Assembly: GCA_020466095.1 (NCBI GenBank)
Contig: CM035808.1
Location: 71,665,188 to 71,729,187 of the forward strand
Direction of reading: 5' to 3'
Length of the DNA stretch: 64,000 nucleotides
From: Chlorops oryzae
Taxonomy: Eukaryota; Arthropoda; Insecta; Diptera; Chloropidae
Of this stretch, positions 53,378 to 64,000 are shown one piece after another; position 1 is the first letter of the stretch; each line of letters begins with the position of its first letter. The notes beneath the pieces were generated by a model. The model worked only from the letters and a program-made list of their open reading frames with translations. It was not told the DNA's origin and did not search any database. The position numbers and the translations under genes were made by a program.

Positions 53378-53441
53378 AGAGGACCACTAGTTAGCCTCGT
53401 GTAAGAAGTACATTAGCTTAGCAGAAGAGGAAAAGCACAGG

Positions 53442-54115
53442 TTGTTGTTGACCGCAAAACACTGCCTCAACTGTCTGAAACAAGGCCACTATTCTCCAAG
53501 ATGTTTCGCAGAAAGCTGTGCTATTTGTAAGAATAAAAAAAACAAGTCACTCCATGAGGTAAACGCAGCAAAGGGCCTTGAAAAACCAGCCCAAGAATCA
53601 ACTCACACTGCAGCACAGTCAAAGACAAGTGCAGCAAATGACAGCAAGGAAACCATTGCAAACAGCCCAGCAGCCTCAGCACTAACGGCAAGTATACCGG
53701 TAGTGCCCAAAGGGAGTTATGGACTATTAGGAACAGCAGTGGTGAGACTCCGAGGCCCGCAAGGAGGACGTTTCCAGTTTCACGCACTATAAGATTCCGG
53801 GTCACAAATCAATTTAGTTACAGAAAAGGTCGCCCGAAAGTTGGGGTTAATGCAATTACCTAGTTCTGTAAACATAAGCGGCGTTGGACTGCTAAACAAA
53901 GCGGCTCGACGACGAGTATATGCAATACTTGAGTCAAGAATGGAAACTTTCAAGTACGGTTTGGAAGCCTACATCATGCCAACCATAGTCACCAATCAGC
54001 CATCATTTAACGTCAACATAAACGAATGGCCAATACCTACCGACGTCGCACTCGCAGATAACCAATTTAACCCTTTCGACCCCAAAGTTGCTTATAAGCA
54101 ATATTCGAACGTGGT
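53442..54115 (+). pseudogene. BEL-3 zinc knuckle and protease N-part
   Basis: HCLNCLKQGHYSPRC and CAICKNKKNKSLHE, an Ala/Ser/Thr linker, then FQFHAL, a stop at 53790, and DSGSQINLVTEKVARKLG (the catalytic Asp follows the stop directly). It continues IMPTIVTNQPSFNVN to about 54110, where an AT-rich insertion begins. Confidence 0.82.
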
Positions 54116-54129
54116 CCTTCTTTTTGCAG

Positions 54130-54450
54130 CTACGCCTATGTGATGCAGAGTAATTTTTTGATTTTAATAAAGTGCGGTCGATTATTTGTCAAAGAAAAGA
54201 ATACGTTAAAAATTTTCAAAGAGAATCCTTTTATTTCGAATTTGTTTGCCGTAGAGTGTGGACATGTAGAAAAAAGTTAAAATTTTGAATTTTTTTAAAG
54301 GTAATGACTTTATAGTAATTATTAATTTTGATTAAAAACAATTTTTATTACTAGTAATTTTTGCAGACTTGAAGAGAAAATATAACCAAAAATGCAGAAA
54401 AAGAAAATTTTTTAATTTTTTTGTTGGTTCTTCGAAAAGTTAAAGGCCAT
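54130..54450. other. AT-rich insertion in BEL-3 protease
   Basis: About 320 bp, strongly AT-rich, between two halves of the protease. No clear inverted ends or target duplication found. It could be an old, decayed element. Confidence 0.5.
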
Positions 54451-54457
54451 TTTCTGT

Positions 54458-55754
54458 TTGGAGATAATTTATTTCAGCACCTATATGATTGATCAAAACA
54501 ACTCAAATCTTCGCCTGGTACAACAACTCACCATGGCCTTTCGTTTTGAGTCGAAAATAATGACATTAGACAGCATGTTAAAATTAGGGGCTCACAGGGT
54601 TAACAAACCGGGCCCCATTGACATACTAATAGGCGTTGAATTATATTATGAAGTAGTGCAGCTTGAACGCATTGGGTGAAGACCGACCAATACTTCAAAA
54701 AACAGTCTTTGGTTGGGAAGTGATCGGCCGAGTCAGCGAAACAGTCTCATTATCCGCAACTTGTGGCATGATACCCAACAGCACCCAACTAGACTTGAAG
54801 CAATTTTGGGAACTGCAAGAAGTAAACGAGGTAAGCCAACACCAAACGCAAGAGGAGCAACAATGTGAAGAACAATTCAATCGCACAATCACAAGAACAC
54901 CACAAGGAACGTTCAAAGTGAACTTACCCTTCAAGCGGGACGTTAACACTTAAGGATTTTCACATCAACTGGCTAAACAGAGATTTCTAGCTGTGGAGCG
55001 CAGACTAAAAGGGGACCCCAGCCTGAAAGAAGCTTACCAAAACTTTATGCAAGAATATCGTCAATTGGGACATATGACTGAGATAAATCCAGAAGAAATT
55101 TGTCATCCATGCTACTTTTTGCCACATCATGGAGTATGTCGCCCAGAAAGCTCGACCACAAAACTGCGTGTTGTAGTCGACGCCTCCGCACCGACTTCGA
55201 CCAATATAGCATTAAATGACGTCTTAATGACTGGCCCCACCGTGCAAGATGATCTGTTCACGATCCTTACCCGATTTCGTCTTTATAAATATGTATTCAC
55301 AGCGGACATCGAAAAAATGTACCACCAAATTTTGGTGAATGACAGCGACCGCCGGTTCCAACTCATTTTGTAGAGAAATTAGGCCACGAAGCCAATTAAG
55401 GTGTACCAGCTGAACACAGTCACATACGGTACAACCTCTGCACCGTATTTAGCCACAAAGTGTTCGCAGCGCCTAGCACAAGTCGAAGAAACTAATCTGC
55501 GCAAAGATTTCTACGTGGACGACGTCATGACCGGATTTAATTCCATCACTGAGGCACGCCACGCACAAACAGATCTTATCAAATTCGTCAACAAAGCAGG
55601 CTTCAAGTTACGAAAATGGTGCGCCAATCACCAACAGCTAATGGGAGGAATCAACTCCTCTGACACGGCAATAACATTAAACTTTAATTCTCTAGACGGC
55701 AATCACATTAAAACACTTGGGCAAGTCTGGATACCAACCAGCGACGATTTCTAA
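54458..55754 (+). pseudogene. BEL-3 protease end and reverse transcriptase
   Basis: PGPIDILIGVELYYEVVQ, then, one frame on, PILQKTVFGWEVIGRV; FKVNLPFKRDV; a stop at 54951; VERRLKGDPSLKEAYQNFM; CYFLPHHGVCRPES; IALNDVLMTGPTVQDDL; VFTADIEKMYHQI (motif A Asp); a stop at 55371; and TTSAPYLATKC, with FYVDDVMTG (catalytic VDD) near 55518. It ends at a stop at 55752. RT motifs are well kept, but stops divide it. Confidence 0.86.
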
Positions 55755-56189
55755 ATACAAATTAATCAAGTCGAGAATTGTAAGTACACCAAAAGGACAG
55801 TTTCAGCAGACACATCCCGAATTTTTGACCCATTAGGACTCCTTGGCCCAGTCACTGTGGAAGCCAAGCTTTTCTTACAGAAACTATGGTGCTTAAAGCT
55901 TGACTGGGATGAATGCCTTTCAGAAGAGCTGGAAGTAAAATGGGAACATTTTATGAACAGCTTCAACAGTTTAAATAATATAAAACTATCAAGACACGTC
56001 TTCGGAAATAAAGTTCCCAGTACTATACAACTTCATGCCTTCGCTGACGCGTCTGAACGGGCATATGGAGGCGTGGTGTCTGTACGATCAATTGCTCCCA
56101 ATGTACGGGTTCTATGGCCCGTTGTTCCTTCACGCAACCGAACAATATTAACCCCCTCCATTCCCTCCAAAAAGTCAATGCCAAATTGA
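55755..56189 (+). pseudogene. BEL-3 RNase H region
   Basis: RIFDPLGLLGPVTVEAKLFL, WDECLSEELEVKWE, then IQLHAFADASERAYGGVV (RNase H first Asp). It breaks at about 56189, and the middle of RNase H is not readable. Confidence 0.78.
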
Positions 56190-57251
56190 ACACAAAAAAA
56201 CGGACACCATCGCCTGTAAAAATAATGTTTTCCCGCCTCGTTTTGTTAAAACAATTAACTACCAAAACCACCATCCGCAAATTGCAAAGAATCACCGCCC
56301 TTGTGAATCGATTCACTCAAATTATTTTAAAAACTCCTCACGACGGCAACGGGCTTCAACCTACTCCTAAGAAACTATCACTGGCGCAACAAGTTATATT
56401 TCAAACAGTTCAACAGGAAGAATTTTCAGACGAAGTGAAAGCCCTAAAAGGGGGAAGGGAGATTTGCAACACGAGCCCAATAAAGAGGTTAACTCCATTT
56501 ATGGACGAAAACGGATTAATCAGAGTCGGTGCTCGTCTTCAAGCGTCGTAATTAACGTTTGGCGCAAAACATCCAATCCTCTTGCCGGATTGCACACTGA
56601 CTCGAATCCTCATGCAAAACCTTCACGTCGACAACAAACATGCCGGCGCGCAGGGACTGATTGCCATCACGAGACAACAATATTGGCCAGTCAAGGCAAA
56701 AACAATCGCCAGAGCCGTCATTCACAACTGTATTGCATGTACCAAGGCAAAACCAACGCTGATGAAACAAATTATGGGAATCCTTCCACCCGAAAGGGTC
56801 CCAGTCTCGATGCACTATCAAATAAGAGGAAAAAGGCCAACGAAAAGTTATGTCGCAGTATTCTGCTGCTTCGCTTCAAAGGCGATTCACATGGAAGTAG
56901 TGTCAGACCTCACCACAGACGCGTTTATTTTGGCCCTACTTCGATTAGTGGGGAGAAGAGGAATGTGTAGAAAATTTTTTTGCGACAATGCGACAAACTT
57001 TGTCGGAGCAAGCAACGAGTTGGAAAGAATGAAGAACTCTATTTTCGATGAGCAGAGCCAAGAAAAGATACAAAACGTATGCTACAATAATAATATAGAA
57101 TTCAGCTTTATTCCGTCGCGAGCACCCCACTCGGTGGATTATGAAGGCTGCAGTAAAATCAGCGAACAATTTGTTTAAACGCAGCGCGTTCTCCTCTAGT
57201 TTAACTCATAAAGAATTGAAACTCTGGTCATAGAAATGGAGGCCATCCTTA
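56190..57251 (+). pseudogene. BEL-3 integrase, first copy
   Basis: RVGARLQAS, a stop near 56549, then LMQNLHVDNKHAGAQGLIA and CIACTKAK (HHCC zinc domain), then MHYQIRGKRPTKSYVAVF: the segment with the first core Asp (TGVDYxGPI in the family) is missing. The second Asp is in FFCDNATNFVGA. The Glu region is lost to a frameshift near 57140. It ends at the mariner piece at 57252. Confidence 0.85.
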
Positions 57252-57830
57252 ACAGGTTGGCTGATAAGTCCCCGGCGACACATAGATGGCGTCGCTATAT
57301 TAAATGCATTTATTTTATATATGGCAACCTTCAAATGATTCGTGTCAAAATTTGACGTCTGTAAGTCAATTAGTTTGTGAGATAGAGCGTCTTTTGTGAA
57401 GCAACTTTTGTTATTGTGAAAAAAAATGGAAAAAAAGGAATTTCGTGTTTTGATAAAATACTGTTTTCTGAAGGGAAAAAATACAGTGGAAAGCAAAAAC
57501 TTGGCTTGATAATGAGTTTCCGACTCTGCCCAGGAAAATCAACAATAATTGATTGGTATCAAAATTCAAGCGTGGTGAAATGAGCACGGAGGACGGTGAA
57601 CGCAGTGGACGCCCGAAAGAGGTGGTTACCGACGAAAACATCAAAAAAATTCACAAAATGATTTTGAATGACCGTAAAATGAAGTTGATCGAGATAGCAG
57701 AGCCTTAAAGATATCAAATGATCGTGTATGCACCTCACGACGTTCAATCGGTTAATCTGACATGAAAAAGCTCACTGGCAAAAGTTTCTTCAAGCTCACA
57801 TTTACCAAAGATTCAGACAGTGAGATCGAA
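57252..57830 (+). mobile_element. Himar1-like mariner fragment, 5' part
   Basis: Begins ACAGGTTGGCTGATAAGTCC after TA (57250-57251) and covers the leader and the first part of the transposase (MEKKEFRVLIKYCFLKGK). From about 57480 many single- and few-base deletions destroy the frame, ending in BEL sequence near 57830. There is no right inverted repeat. Confidence 0.88.
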
Positions 57831-58625
57831 AGGGAAGGGATTTGCAACACGAGCCCAATAAAGAGGTTAACTCCATTTATGGACAAGGATTAAAATGGCG
57901 TCTCCCTTTCAAGCGTCGTAATTAACGTTTGGCGCAAAACATCCAATCTCTTGCGGATTGCACACTGACTCGAATCCTCATGCAAAACCTTCACGTCGAC
58001 AACAAACATGCCGGCGCGCAGGGACTGATTGCCATCACGAGACAACAATATTGGCCAGTCAAGGCAAAAACAATCGCCAGAGCCGTCATTCACAACTGTA
58101 TTGCATGTACCAAGGCAAAACCAACGCTGATGAAACAAATTATGGGAATCCTTCCACCCGAAAGGGTCCCAGTCTCGATGCACTATCAAATAAGAGGAAA
58201 AAGGCCAACGAAAAGTTATGTCGCAGTATTCTGCTGCTTCGCTTCAAAGGCGATTCACATGGAAGTAGTGTCAGACCTCACCACAGACGCGTTTATTTTG
58301 GCCCTACGTCGATTAGTGGGGAGAAGAGGAATGTGTAGAAAATTTTTTTGCGACAATGCGACGAACTGTGTCGGAGCAAGCAACGAGTTGGAAAGAATGA
58401 AGAACTCTATTTTCGATGAGCAGAGCCAAGAAAAGATACAAAACGTATGCTACAATAATAATATAGAATTCAGCTTTATTCCGTCGCGAGCACCCCACTT
58501 CGGTGGATTATGAAGGCTGCAGTAAAATCAGCGAACAATTTGTTTAAACGCAGCGCGTTCTCCTCTAGTTTAACTCATAAAGAATTGGAAACTCTGGTCA
58601 TAGAAATTGAGGCCATCCTTAACAT
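57831..58625 (+). pseudogene. BEL-3 integrase, second copy
   Basis: Same as 56451-57251: zinc-domain motifs and FFCDNATNCVGA are present. It reads PHFGGL at the end, where copy one is shifted. The frame breaks after that. Confidence 0.85.
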
Positions 58626-59100
58626 AATTCAAGACCACTAAAGCCCATCTCGACAGATTCAAACGATTAAGCCGCTATCACTCCCGGACATCTTCTAATT
58701 GGAGAGGCACTGACAGCACCAATTGACGTTGAGTCTAAGGCCTAAAATCTCAGTTTGACAAAACGATGGAAGCGAGTCACCCAGATAAAGGAAGAATTCT
58801 GGAATCGATGGAGAGTTACATTTTTGTCAGAACTACAACAACGTAGTAAATGGCACCACAATGAAGAAAATGCACGGGTAGGCCATTTAGTACTGATTCA
58901 CGACGACAACACACCTTCTCGGCAATGGCTTATGGGACGAATCATAGAAACATTTGCGGGCCCTGATGGAAAGGTTCGCGTGGCAAATGTGAAGACTAAG
59001 AACGGAATTTTAAAAAAGGGCAATTCACCGCTTAGAATCACTCCCAATCGAACCTCTGGACGATGACCCTCAAAAGAATGACGCAACATCCGAGGATGCG
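58626..59100 (+). pseudogene. BEL-3 integrase C-terminal domain
   Basis: DUF5641-type domain of BEL integrases: frame 58755-59066 with FWNRWRVTFLSELQQRSKW, VGHLVLIHDDNTPSRQWLMG and DGKVRVANVKTKNG. The part before it (58626-58754) is full of stops. Confidence 0.82.
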
Positions 59101-60640
59101 TTGACTCACATGAAGAAAAAACAAGATATACAACCTGTTGCCACAGATAAAAAACCAATGCATCTAAGCACAGGCAGCGCAATACTAACTACCTTAATAG
59201 CATGTCTGTTAGCACCTGCCACAAGCAATCCAATCACCGAAACATTCACCAAGCCGGGGTTGTACTTCGAGAACGTCGGCGCTGCAGGTATTATTACCAG
59301 CAACTGGAATTTGCATGTGTACTTTACCCTTACCTCCTTATGGGACACATGGGGCTCAATAAAAAACGCAACCAAGGGCCTGGACCACATCTGTTTGGAA
59401 ATCGGCAATCATCACTCCTGTAACCGGAATATAATACTCTTTGCACAATGGCACAACGACTTGGATGCAGAGAATTCATTAATAACAGCCTCTCTCTAAA
59501 GAAAAAAAAAGGGGAGCATTAAATGCAATAGGAAACGTAGCTTACTCTCTACTCGGGGTGCTCGATTCGTCCTACGAAGCAGATATGGAAGAAAAACTTA
59601 ATCAATTCAGCAAAAACGATGCCCTGCTTAAGGACTGGCTACAAAACCACACGTCGGTGTTGGATGGTACACTCAACTTAGTTAAAATATCACAGCAAGC
59701 CTCGCAAGAGAAATTCGACGACGTGGACGCTGACGTAGCACTCATAATCTCCAGCTTGCGTAACCTAAGCAATAGCATTCATTAAGACAGCTATTTTCAA
59801 ACGTTCAACCTTTAGCATTGGAATTATTAACGCTGACTCAAAATTTCCAAAAACAACGAAGGGCGATCTTGGCAGCAATTTCTGATGGCCATCACGGTAG
59901 AATTTACACGCTCTTGTTGCCAACAGATCAGTTACAGGGTGAAATCTTAAACATTCGAAATAACCAAGCCCATGATCTACGACTCCCCATTCCGGAAACC
60001 GACATTCGCACCTATTACCAAATCTTAACGGTGCGAGCATTTATAATGCAAACTCAAATAGTCTTTTCTCCAATCCTGCCATAGATAAACTCAGAGAAAT
60101 TCGAATTGTTTCAGTTAACTCCGATGCCGGCGGTCGTAAATGCCACATTGGTGATGATCAACCCAATAACGGAATTCATCGGCATCAACTTGCAAAAGGA
60201 TCAACTCTACCCAGTAGACAAGGACCTCGCCGGATGTCTCAATATACCCAACAACCAGTATTTGTGCCTACAGCGACACCCGATTTACTCATCAAGCGCA
60301 GAGTTCGGAAAATGCGAAATGGATTTGATCCACAAGAAGCTGTCATTTGCAACGCATCGACTCAAACATGAGGTGGTTTCAGCTACATAATTCCAATCAA
60401 TGGATCTACGGAATGAGCTCCCCATCTCCAGTGAATTGGTATGCGACAACCGGATACAACATTTTACACTCAGTCAGGCGGGTCGTCTAGAGATACCACG
60501 CAACTGTGTGTTGAAACACGAACAAATGACTATTCGCGGGCATCATGTGTACAACCACCACCTTACGAAGAGCCTATGCTCAATTCCACTCATCACCCAC
60601 TTTTGGAAACGAAATAAGTCCCACCAAAATGAAATGATTT
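59101..60640 (+). pseudogene. BEL-3 env, broken
   Basis: A frame at 59101-59499 has a basic N-terminus and a hydrophobic signal segment near residues 27-42. A stop and shift near 59500 precede the fusion-like segment (59513-59785), followed by further ectodomain pieces at 59818-60084, 60106-60390 and 60400-60640 in separate frames, with conserved Cys. No membrane segment is reached before 60640. Envelope glycoproteins of this type are known from some BEL/Pao elements. Confidence 0.68.
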
Positions 60641-61025
60641 AAAAATTTACTTGAAATGAAATAACTCCCACTCAAAATGAAATAACTACCCCTTGAATAA
60701 TATTATATATTCGGTACCTATTTGTACACATTTCTTTAAAGTTTTTTTTATTAAAGTAAGTATAAAGTAATTAATAAACAAAAAAGTAGAGCCCTGAGAG
60801 ATAAGGACAAAAAATTGTGGTTGTCCCTTTTACGAAATGTCCAATATATAATCTTTTGCATAAGAAAAAAATGACAAATAAAGCCATAACTCCCACTTTA
60901 CAAAACGAATTTATTCACACTCAAAACGAATTATGTCCCACTTAAAATAAAAACGCGCAACGAAATAAGTCCCACCAATTGACGATATAAGTCCTACTTT
61001 TACAAACGAAATAACTCCCACATTA
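60607..61025. repeat. irregular repeat of CGAAATAACTCCCAC motif
   Basis: About nine variants of (C)GAAATAA(C/G)TCCCAC(C/T) occur, at about 60611, 60657, 60679, 60884, 60900, 60927, 60961, 60985 and 61008, with irregular spacing. The one at 61008 ends next to the beta-tubulin piece. No frame is used. Confidence 0.75.
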
Positions 61026-61029
61026 AGAC

Positions 61030-61329
61030 ATTAAGACTGCCGTTTGTGACATTCCGCCACGTAGTCTTAAACTGTCAGCAACGTTCATCGGCAATTTCAC
61101 CGCCATTCCAAAACTGTTTAAGCGAATTTCTGAGCAATTCACCGCTATGTTCCGGCGCAAGGCTTTCTTGCATTGGTACACTGGCGAGGGCATGGACGAA
61201 ATGTAATTTACCGAAGCCGAAAGCAACATGAATGATCTGGTCTCTGAGTATCAGCAATACCAAGAGGCAACCGCCGATAGAGATGCCGAGTTCGAGGAAG
61301 AACAAGAGGCGGAAGTGGACGAAAACTAA
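61030..61329 (+). pseudogene. beta-tubulin C-terminal pseudogene fragment
   Basis: 99 codons plus stop matching the last part of beta-tubulin: [39 protein letters not shown], then an in-frame TAA (61204-61206, where Glu is expected), [20 protein letters not shown] and the tail [11 protein letters not shown]. No intron. Several substitutions (e.g. NFTAIPKLF for NSTAIQELF). The rest of the gene is absent. It is probably a truncated retrocopy; its 3' side has a short A-rich stretch (about 61362). Confidence 0.92.
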
Positions 61330-61429
61330 GGTGCTTCAAAGGCAGGAACCCAAGCGTAACAAAATAAAAAATTAATTTTCCTTTTTTATTAACAAAAGGC
61401 AAAATTTTATTATTATTCGTTTATTATTA

Positions 61430-62285
61430 TTGACATGTCGTAACAGAATTCACAAAGTGGAACTATTTAATCTATATATCATACCCTTTCCTGGAACATT
61501 CAACGACACGATGGTTACTGTTCAATCTGAAACATCTCTGCTCGCGGTTACACCACATCGCCACCACTACTTTGGAATGACAGCGGATGATTTAAAGGCG
61601 TGCCAGGCTATAACACAAGGTTCACATGAACTCCTGTGCTCTGACAAGCAACCAAAATATTAATCAAGGTTCACAGGCTTACTTGTGTGAATTGAATTTG
61701 CTAAGAAATGTTACTGATAAAAATTGCATCTGGAAGAAACCCAACGATGATACAATCTGGATTCCACTAGAACTCACAACTCAGTGGGTTTTTGGATCAA
61801 AATATTCAACAAAAGTTAGTGCCGTATGCAATGGAACAGCTGAAATGCTTGAACTCCATGGTTCCAGTCTTATCACGTTACAATATAACTGCACGCTTAA
61901 ACATCATGCGGCCACTATCCAAGCTCATCAAATACATACCGACACTATGTATGAATCACATATAGCCTTTGGAGACTTCAATTCTAATACCACATCTGCT
62001 ACTCGACTAATTTTTAATGGTTCACCCATCGATCTCGGCAATGAATTAATGCAACTTCAGCAACTCCAAGAAACTATTAAACGGGTCAAGGTCTTCGAAT
62101 TGCCACAATTGGTTGAAAATCAAAATGTCCACCATCATATTACAAGTTATGCAGCTTTACTATTAATCACCAGCACCATCTTATGGCTCGCTTGGACATT
62201 TAAGACAAAAGGACAAGGCCGAACAATTGAGAGCAACACTACACCAGCAACAAGATTTTCAGTAGATCCGCAAATATCCATATAA
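61430..62285 (+). pseudogene. BEL-4 env 3' part with membrane anchor
   Basis: Two overlapping frames, 61430-61663 and 61626-62285. The second has several N-glycosylation sites, conserved Cys and a hydrophobic span near residues 173-192 (SYAALLLITSTILWLAW) followed by a basic tail: a type-I membrane anchor. It fits the C-terminal half of a BEL/Pao env. It stops at 62285, about 100 bp before an LTR. Confidence 0.68.
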
Positions 62286-62377
62286 TTAAGTAGCATAATA
62301 AGTTAAATTCATAAAGTTCATTGAATTTAAGATGTTTGTTTTTTCTTCAATCAGCACGTTACAAATCGTTTATAAAT

Positions 62378-63035
62378 GTAAGGGAGAACGTGCCTTATCC
62401 TACGTCAACAAAACGGGAATTGTCGTACAAAGGAAATAAAAATAAACTTTGAATTTGATAAATTCAACGCCGGCAGAATATTAGAGCTACAATCTAACAT
62501 ACATATGCTATTCCCTAATTCATGATTCATTTTCAAAATAACTAAGACCTCATAATGAGTTTTGCAAAATAACTCAAACTTCATAACGACGTTCAGACAC
62601 AGCATTAAGTAACTCAAACCTCATATTGATGTTCACAAAATGCATTGAACTCAACTCTAGGCAATAAATTGTAAACTCAATTCAGCCTCTCTTATTTCAG
62701 TCAACACGATTGATAATTTGTATTTTTTAATTTCTGAACTAGTCAATTTAACAGTTAGTTTATTTTCTACCTTTTTCATTAGCAATTTAATTTGTAAAGT
62801 ATGTCTAGTCAGCAATAGTTAGGTATAAAAGAAATTGATTTATTATAATAAATCAGTACTTAAACTACACGCGAAGTGTTTAATTGTGCTCTTCTTGTAA
62901 ACAATCAGTTTATGTGCTGAATTGTTAACTAAATACATCAACTAACTCAAGCTTGCTTGATAGTCGGTTTCAAGTGCCGCCCTATCAATTCATCAAAGCT
63001 TAGTGTGCATCGCATTAAGCTAAATCACTTAAACA
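62378..63035 (+). repeat. BEL-4 LTR
   Basis: About 650 bp between the env end and the primer site. The right end ACTTAAACA (63035) is clear; the left end (TG near 62378 or 62391, next to AAGGGAGAACG) is not certain. TATAAAAG is at about 62824. Upstream it follows env, downstream a primer site, so it is shared by two head-to-tail element parts. Confidence 0.7.
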
Positions 63036-63040
63036 TTTTT

Positions 63041-63173
63041 TGGTGACCCCGACTTCAAAGAAAAAATGTGTAATCTTAACGACTCGGTAAAAAAAAAAAA
63101 AAATTAAAAGTTCGCCGCGAATAAAGTCCTCGTAGCGCAAAATCAATAAGTCGGAGGCCGTCTGGAGACTTCA
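63041..63173 (+). other. BEL-4 primer site and short leader
   Basis: TGGTGACCCCGACTTC (63041-63056), then about 115 bp of leader. Integrase sequence starts at 63174, so gag, protease, RT and RNase H are deleted. Confidence 0.75.
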
Positions 63174-64000
63174 ATGATAAAATACGACGCGGAACATCCT
63201 ATGGTGTTACCCTACGATTCAAAAGTCAAATTGCTATTTAAGAATAAACATGCGGAAAACAAGCATTGTGGAATACAATCGCTGCTGGCAGCAATGAGAC
63301 AAAACTTTTGGCCAATCAAAGGAAAAATAATGGCACGCAGCACGGTACACAACTGTATACTTTGTTCGAAGGCCAAGCCTAAACTAATGGGCCTAATTAT
63401 GAACAATCTCCCACCAGACCGAGTTACAATGTCACGCCCATTTTTGAATACAGGCGTAGATTATTGTGGCCCAATTTGGATTCATTATAAAATCCATTAC
63501 GAAAAAACCCACAAAGGCATATGTTGCAGTCTTCTGCTGATTTGTTACGAAAGCAGTCTACCTTGAATTGGTAACCGAGCTCACCACCAACGCCTTCCTA
63601 GGAGCACTCAATCGATTCAGCTGTAGGCGTGGTCGCTGCAAGATTATTTATTGTAACAATGCAACAAATTTTGTGGGTACGAAAAACCAATTAGAAGAAC
63701 TTAAGGAAGTTGTGCTTTCAAAAAATGCACAAGAGAAAATCTTGCGAGGCAGCAGCAACAAGGGGATTGAGTTCAAGTTCATTCCTCCCAGGGCACCCCA
63801 TTTCGGAGGTCTGTGGGAAGCCTCAGTAAAATCTGCAAAATATTTTTTGACAAGAAGCATGTCAACTTCATCGCTTACTTATGAGGAACTGGAAACAGTC
63901 ATAGTTGAAATCGAGACAACTTTTATTTCGAGACCACTAACTTCAATGTCAACAGATCCCAACGATTTGTCTGTGCTCACTCCTGGACACTTTCTAATCG
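63174..64000 (+). pseudogene. BEL-4 integrase, cut by window end
   Basis: Zinc domain (HCGIQSLLAAMRQNFWPIKG, CILCSKAK), first core Asp in LNTGVDYCGPI, a frame slip near 63480-63530 and a TGA, then VYLELVTELTTNAF; the second Asp position reads YCNNATNFVG, so Asp is Asn; then APHFGGLWEASVKSAK with the catalytic Glu. The frame is open from about 63535 to the window edge. It is closely related to the BEL-3 integrase. Confidence 0.85.

Larger units (their letters stand above)
56451..58625 (+). repeat. duplicated integrase segment around a mariner fragment
   Basis: 56451-57251 and 57831-58625 are the same BEL-3 sequence, about 800 bp, separated by 579 bp of mariner. The second copy has small base losses, concentrated at its start. 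The sequence after the second copy is exactly what should follow the mariner insertion site (CCTTAACATAATTC). Confidence 0.9.
51650..60640 (+). mobile_element. BEL-3: BEL/Pao element with env
   Basis: LTR end ATTCAACA (52158), primer site TGGTGACCCCGACAACA (52160-52176), gag, protease, RT, RNase H, integrase with DUF5641-type C-terminus, and env to about 60640. The LTR left end is uncertain, near 51650. The integrase is split by a mariner piece and duplicated. No 3' LTR was recognised. Frames are broken throughout. Confidence 0.85.

Overview
The window is a transposon graveyard from an insect genome, most likely a higher fly (Diptera). The evidence is: mariner elements with Himar1-type ends and transposase (the horn-fly irritans subfamily), gypsy elements with tRNA-type primer sites and env remnants (errantivirus-like), several BEL/Pao elements, Jockey/CR1-type LINEs, a 52-bp spliceosomal intron, a twisted-gastrulation-like gene fragment and a beta-tubulin fragment with an insect-type C-terminus. 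I see no complete host gene, no rRNA or tRNA gene and no CRISPR array. Nearly every coding frame is broken, as expected for heterochromatin.

Layout. 1-950: end of a mariner, inserted in ORF1 of LINE-1, which occupies 951-4849. A 6545-bp segment (4002-10546) is repeated head to tail, almost identically, at 10547-17091. Each copy carries the 3' part of LINE-1, a gypsy LTR (LTR-C type), the 5' LTR, leader and gag of gypsy-A, the 3' part of antisense LINE-2, and the end of a mariner.

12658-35585: one gypsy-A element swollen to about 23 kb by nested insertions. Its gag is split by antisense LINE-2 (15443-27590). LINE-2 is split by a mariner (16623-19367) and by a BEL/Pao element (BEL-1, 19706-26258, target duplication GTGCG). 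The mariner is itself split by two non-autonomous DNA elements: MITE-A, 246 bp, and MITE-B, 1200 bp with target duplication TTA. BEL-1 carries an internal 1.95-kb tandem duplication of gag-pro. Protein continuity on either side of each insertion supports the nesting. The gypsy-A pol region (27.6-32.7 kb) is hit by a solo LTR (30323-31318). Its env region (32.9-34.3 kb) is locally inverted and contains a SUMO-protease (Ulp/SENP)-like frame.

35586-42539: a second errantivirus-like env in reverse orientation, a gypsy-C element (LTR, leader, gag) ending in an inverted piece of its own LTR, and a deleted BEL-1 relative. 42540-45293: mostly unassigned, with a second MITE-A copy, two spliceable exons of a twisted-gastrulation (tsg/crossveinless) family gene, and a minisatellite. 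45296-46589: a nearly intact Himar1-like mariner broken by one extra base.

46592-64000: three BEL/Pao elements in plus orientation (BEL-2, BEL-3, BEL-4) with gag, pro, RT, RNase H, integrase and env remnants. An integrase segment is duplicated around a truncated mariner (56451-58625), which looks like two alleles joined by the assembler. A beta-tubulin pseudogene (61030-61329) sits between two env remnants. The window ends inside the BEL-4 integrase.

The features of most interest are the Ulp/SENP-like frame beside env, the tsg exons, the MITEs nested in a datable mariner, and the near-identical tandem duplications, which may be real or assembly artefacts.
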